A stretch of 6,087 nucleotides of DNA from Actinomycetota bacterium (GTDB lineage: Bacteria; Actinomycetota; Acidimicrobiia; Acidimicrobiales; JAMCPL01), in contig JAMCPC010000056.1 in NCBI GenBank assembly GCA_023379725.1, positions 1-6,087 on the forward strand. Direction: 5' to 3'. Position numbers and translations under genes: made by a program. Position 1 is the stretch's first letter, and each line of letters starts with the position of its first letter. Shown in pieces: positions 5,276 to 6,087 of this stretch. Below the pieces are notes generated by a model. That model searched no databases, had not been told where the DNA came from, and was given only the letters and a program-made list of their open reading frames with translations.

Positions 5276-6087
5276 GCCGACCTCATCTCAGCGGGCATAT
5301 TGCTGCTGTCTTTTTCTTGATCACTGGGCATTGGGTGATCACTGGGCATTGGGTTGGTATTTTTATCGTCTGGCATGATACTTCTGTCAATCATTGCAAG
5401 ATTATGAGTAACCTCGGATGCAATGGTTACAGAAGCTCTTATGAGGTGTGATTTTGCAAATGCGGCATTATTCCCCGGGTGCCCACATGCCACTGCAGCA
5501 CCTTGATAGTCTACCGGTATTGAGCCGATTAGTTCTATTCCGAGTGCTTCTGCGAGTTCTTTGGGCTTGGCCCCTCCATTCCCAGACATCACGACCTTGA
5601 CGGGTGGTTCTCCCTGCCAGTGGCTACGTACACTGTTTATACGGGCAATCATTTTTTCGGCATGGGGTACCACTCTTGCATCGAGTGGGGATACCATAAT
5701 AGCGATGTCTGCCCGTTCCAGGATAGCCATTTGACTCTGCAGAGCGGGGGATATGCGTCCACAGTCAATAATAAGATCTATATCGTTGGTAGATATTGAT
5801 ATTAGTTGACTTAGTGCTACTACCTCTCTGTCCAGCGAGAGCGCGGCATCACTGTTGGGAGGCCCTATCAGTACCTCCAGACCTCCTGGAAGCACCTGTA
5901 CATGCTGATCGATATCTATCATGCCATTGCTGTTTCCTCTTGTCGCCAGAGCAAGAGTCATCAATCCGGGTGCATCCGGCAGCAGGAATCGAGTACAGAT
6001 ATCACCTCCAGCAGGGTCTGCCTCCATGATCACTACTCTGCGCTCCACAGGCCACACTGCTCCAAGACAGCATGCCAGGGTCGTGAC
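5272..6087 (-). CDS. TadZ/Ssd-like MinD/ParA ATPase (N-terminus outside window)
   Basis: The frame is open to the right edge, so the 5' end is missing; 271 residues are visible. They begin VTTLACCLGAVWPVERRVV, which continues a P-loop region, then EADPAGGD (about 22-29), the PGLMTLALATR stretch, LPGGLEVLIGPP, the Walker-B-like DLIIDCGRI (104-112) and SPLDARVVPHAEKM. This fits the MinD/ParA-like proteins at the head of actinobacterial Tad operons (TadZ/CpaE role, Rv3660c 'Ssd' type), which place the pilus machine at the membrane. GTG at 6057 is in frame but would remove the P-loop, so it is not the start. The residue before the Thr pair is valine, not the usual lysine. The C-terminal tail (about 240-271) is polar with a six-residue repeat (PMPSDH-PMPSDQ). 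The stop overlaps the tadA start by 4 bases. Confidence 0.82.
   Translation of the reverse strand, partial: VTTLACCLGAVWPVERRVVIMEADPAGGDICTRFLLPDAPGLMTLALATRGNSNGMIDIDQHVQVLPGGLEVLIGPPNSDAALSLDREVVALSQLISISTNDIDLIIDCGRISPALQSQMAILERADIAIMVSPLDARVVPHAEKMIARINSVRSHWQGEPPVKVVMSGNGGAKPKELAEALGIELIGSIPVDYQGAAVACGHPGNNAAFAKSHLIRASVTIASEVTHNLAMIDRSIMPDDKNTNPMPSDHPMPSDQEKDSSNMPAEMRSA
5318..5353. repeat. 18-bp perfect tandem duplication in the TadZ/Ssd-like gene
   Basis: TGATCACTGGGCATTGGG occurs twice without a gap (5318-5335 and 5336-5353). It adds six residues (PMPSDH/PMPSDQ) to the polar C-terminal tail and keeps the frame. The absence of any mismatch suggests a recent slippage event. Confidence 0.85.

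Overview
The window holds one minus-strand operon for a Tad/Flp-type pilus (tight-adherence, type IVc pilus), cut at both ends. In transcription order, from high to low coordinate, it reads: a MinD/ParA-like localisation ATPase of the TadZ/Ssd type (5' end outside the window), the TadA/CpaF assembly ATPase, the platform proteins TadB and TadC, a small Flp-like pilin, a TadE-like pseudopilin, a second TadE-like pseudopilin, and a TadG-like protein (3' end outside the window). No secretin, pilotin or prepilin peptidase gene is present. This order matches the compact Tad loci of Actinomycetota (monoderms). The TadA sequence (VLGDE Walker B, IEASNLLIAGA stretch) and the EADPAGGD motif of the ATPase are also typical of that phylum. 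By eye, GC is near half and ATA, AGA and TTA codons are frequent, so a moderate-GC actinobacterium is likelier than a streptomycete-like one. I cannot name a genus.

Layout: 6087-5272 TadZ/Ssd-like, 5275-3731 tadA, 3734-2799 tadB and 2802-1795 tadC are joined by three successive 4-base ATGA stop/start overlaps, which implies translational coupling. A 116-base gap with short iterated repeats follows, then the Flp-like gene (1678-1487) with a strong ribosome binding site of its own. The first TadE gene (1483-1079) follows almost without a gap. Next is a 214-base non-coding gap (1078-865) containing an IS200/IS605-type terminal hairpin and a 17-bp direct repeat, probably the scar of a mobile element. 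The second TadE gene (864-451) has a near-perfect Shine-Dalgarno, and the TadG-like gene (from about 428) closes the window with an inverted repeat just inside its start.

How the parts work together (family knowledge): TadA hydrolyses ATP to drive pilin extrusion through a TadB/TadC platform in the cytoplasmic membrane, and the MinD-like protein places the machine. Flp is the major pilin; the TadE- and TadG-like proteins are minor or pseudopilin components with a similar N-terminal membrane helix. A prepilin peptidase must be encoded elsewhere.

The system itself is known. What stands out is local: the IS605-like scar, short in-frame tandem duplications in three neighbouring genes (15, 15 and 18 bp), the repeats at the tadC/flp junction, the shifted glutamate of the Flp-like pilin, and a MinD-like ATPase with valine where the P-loop lysine would be. 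I saw no promoter, factor-independent terminator, tRNA, rRNA or CRISPR array.
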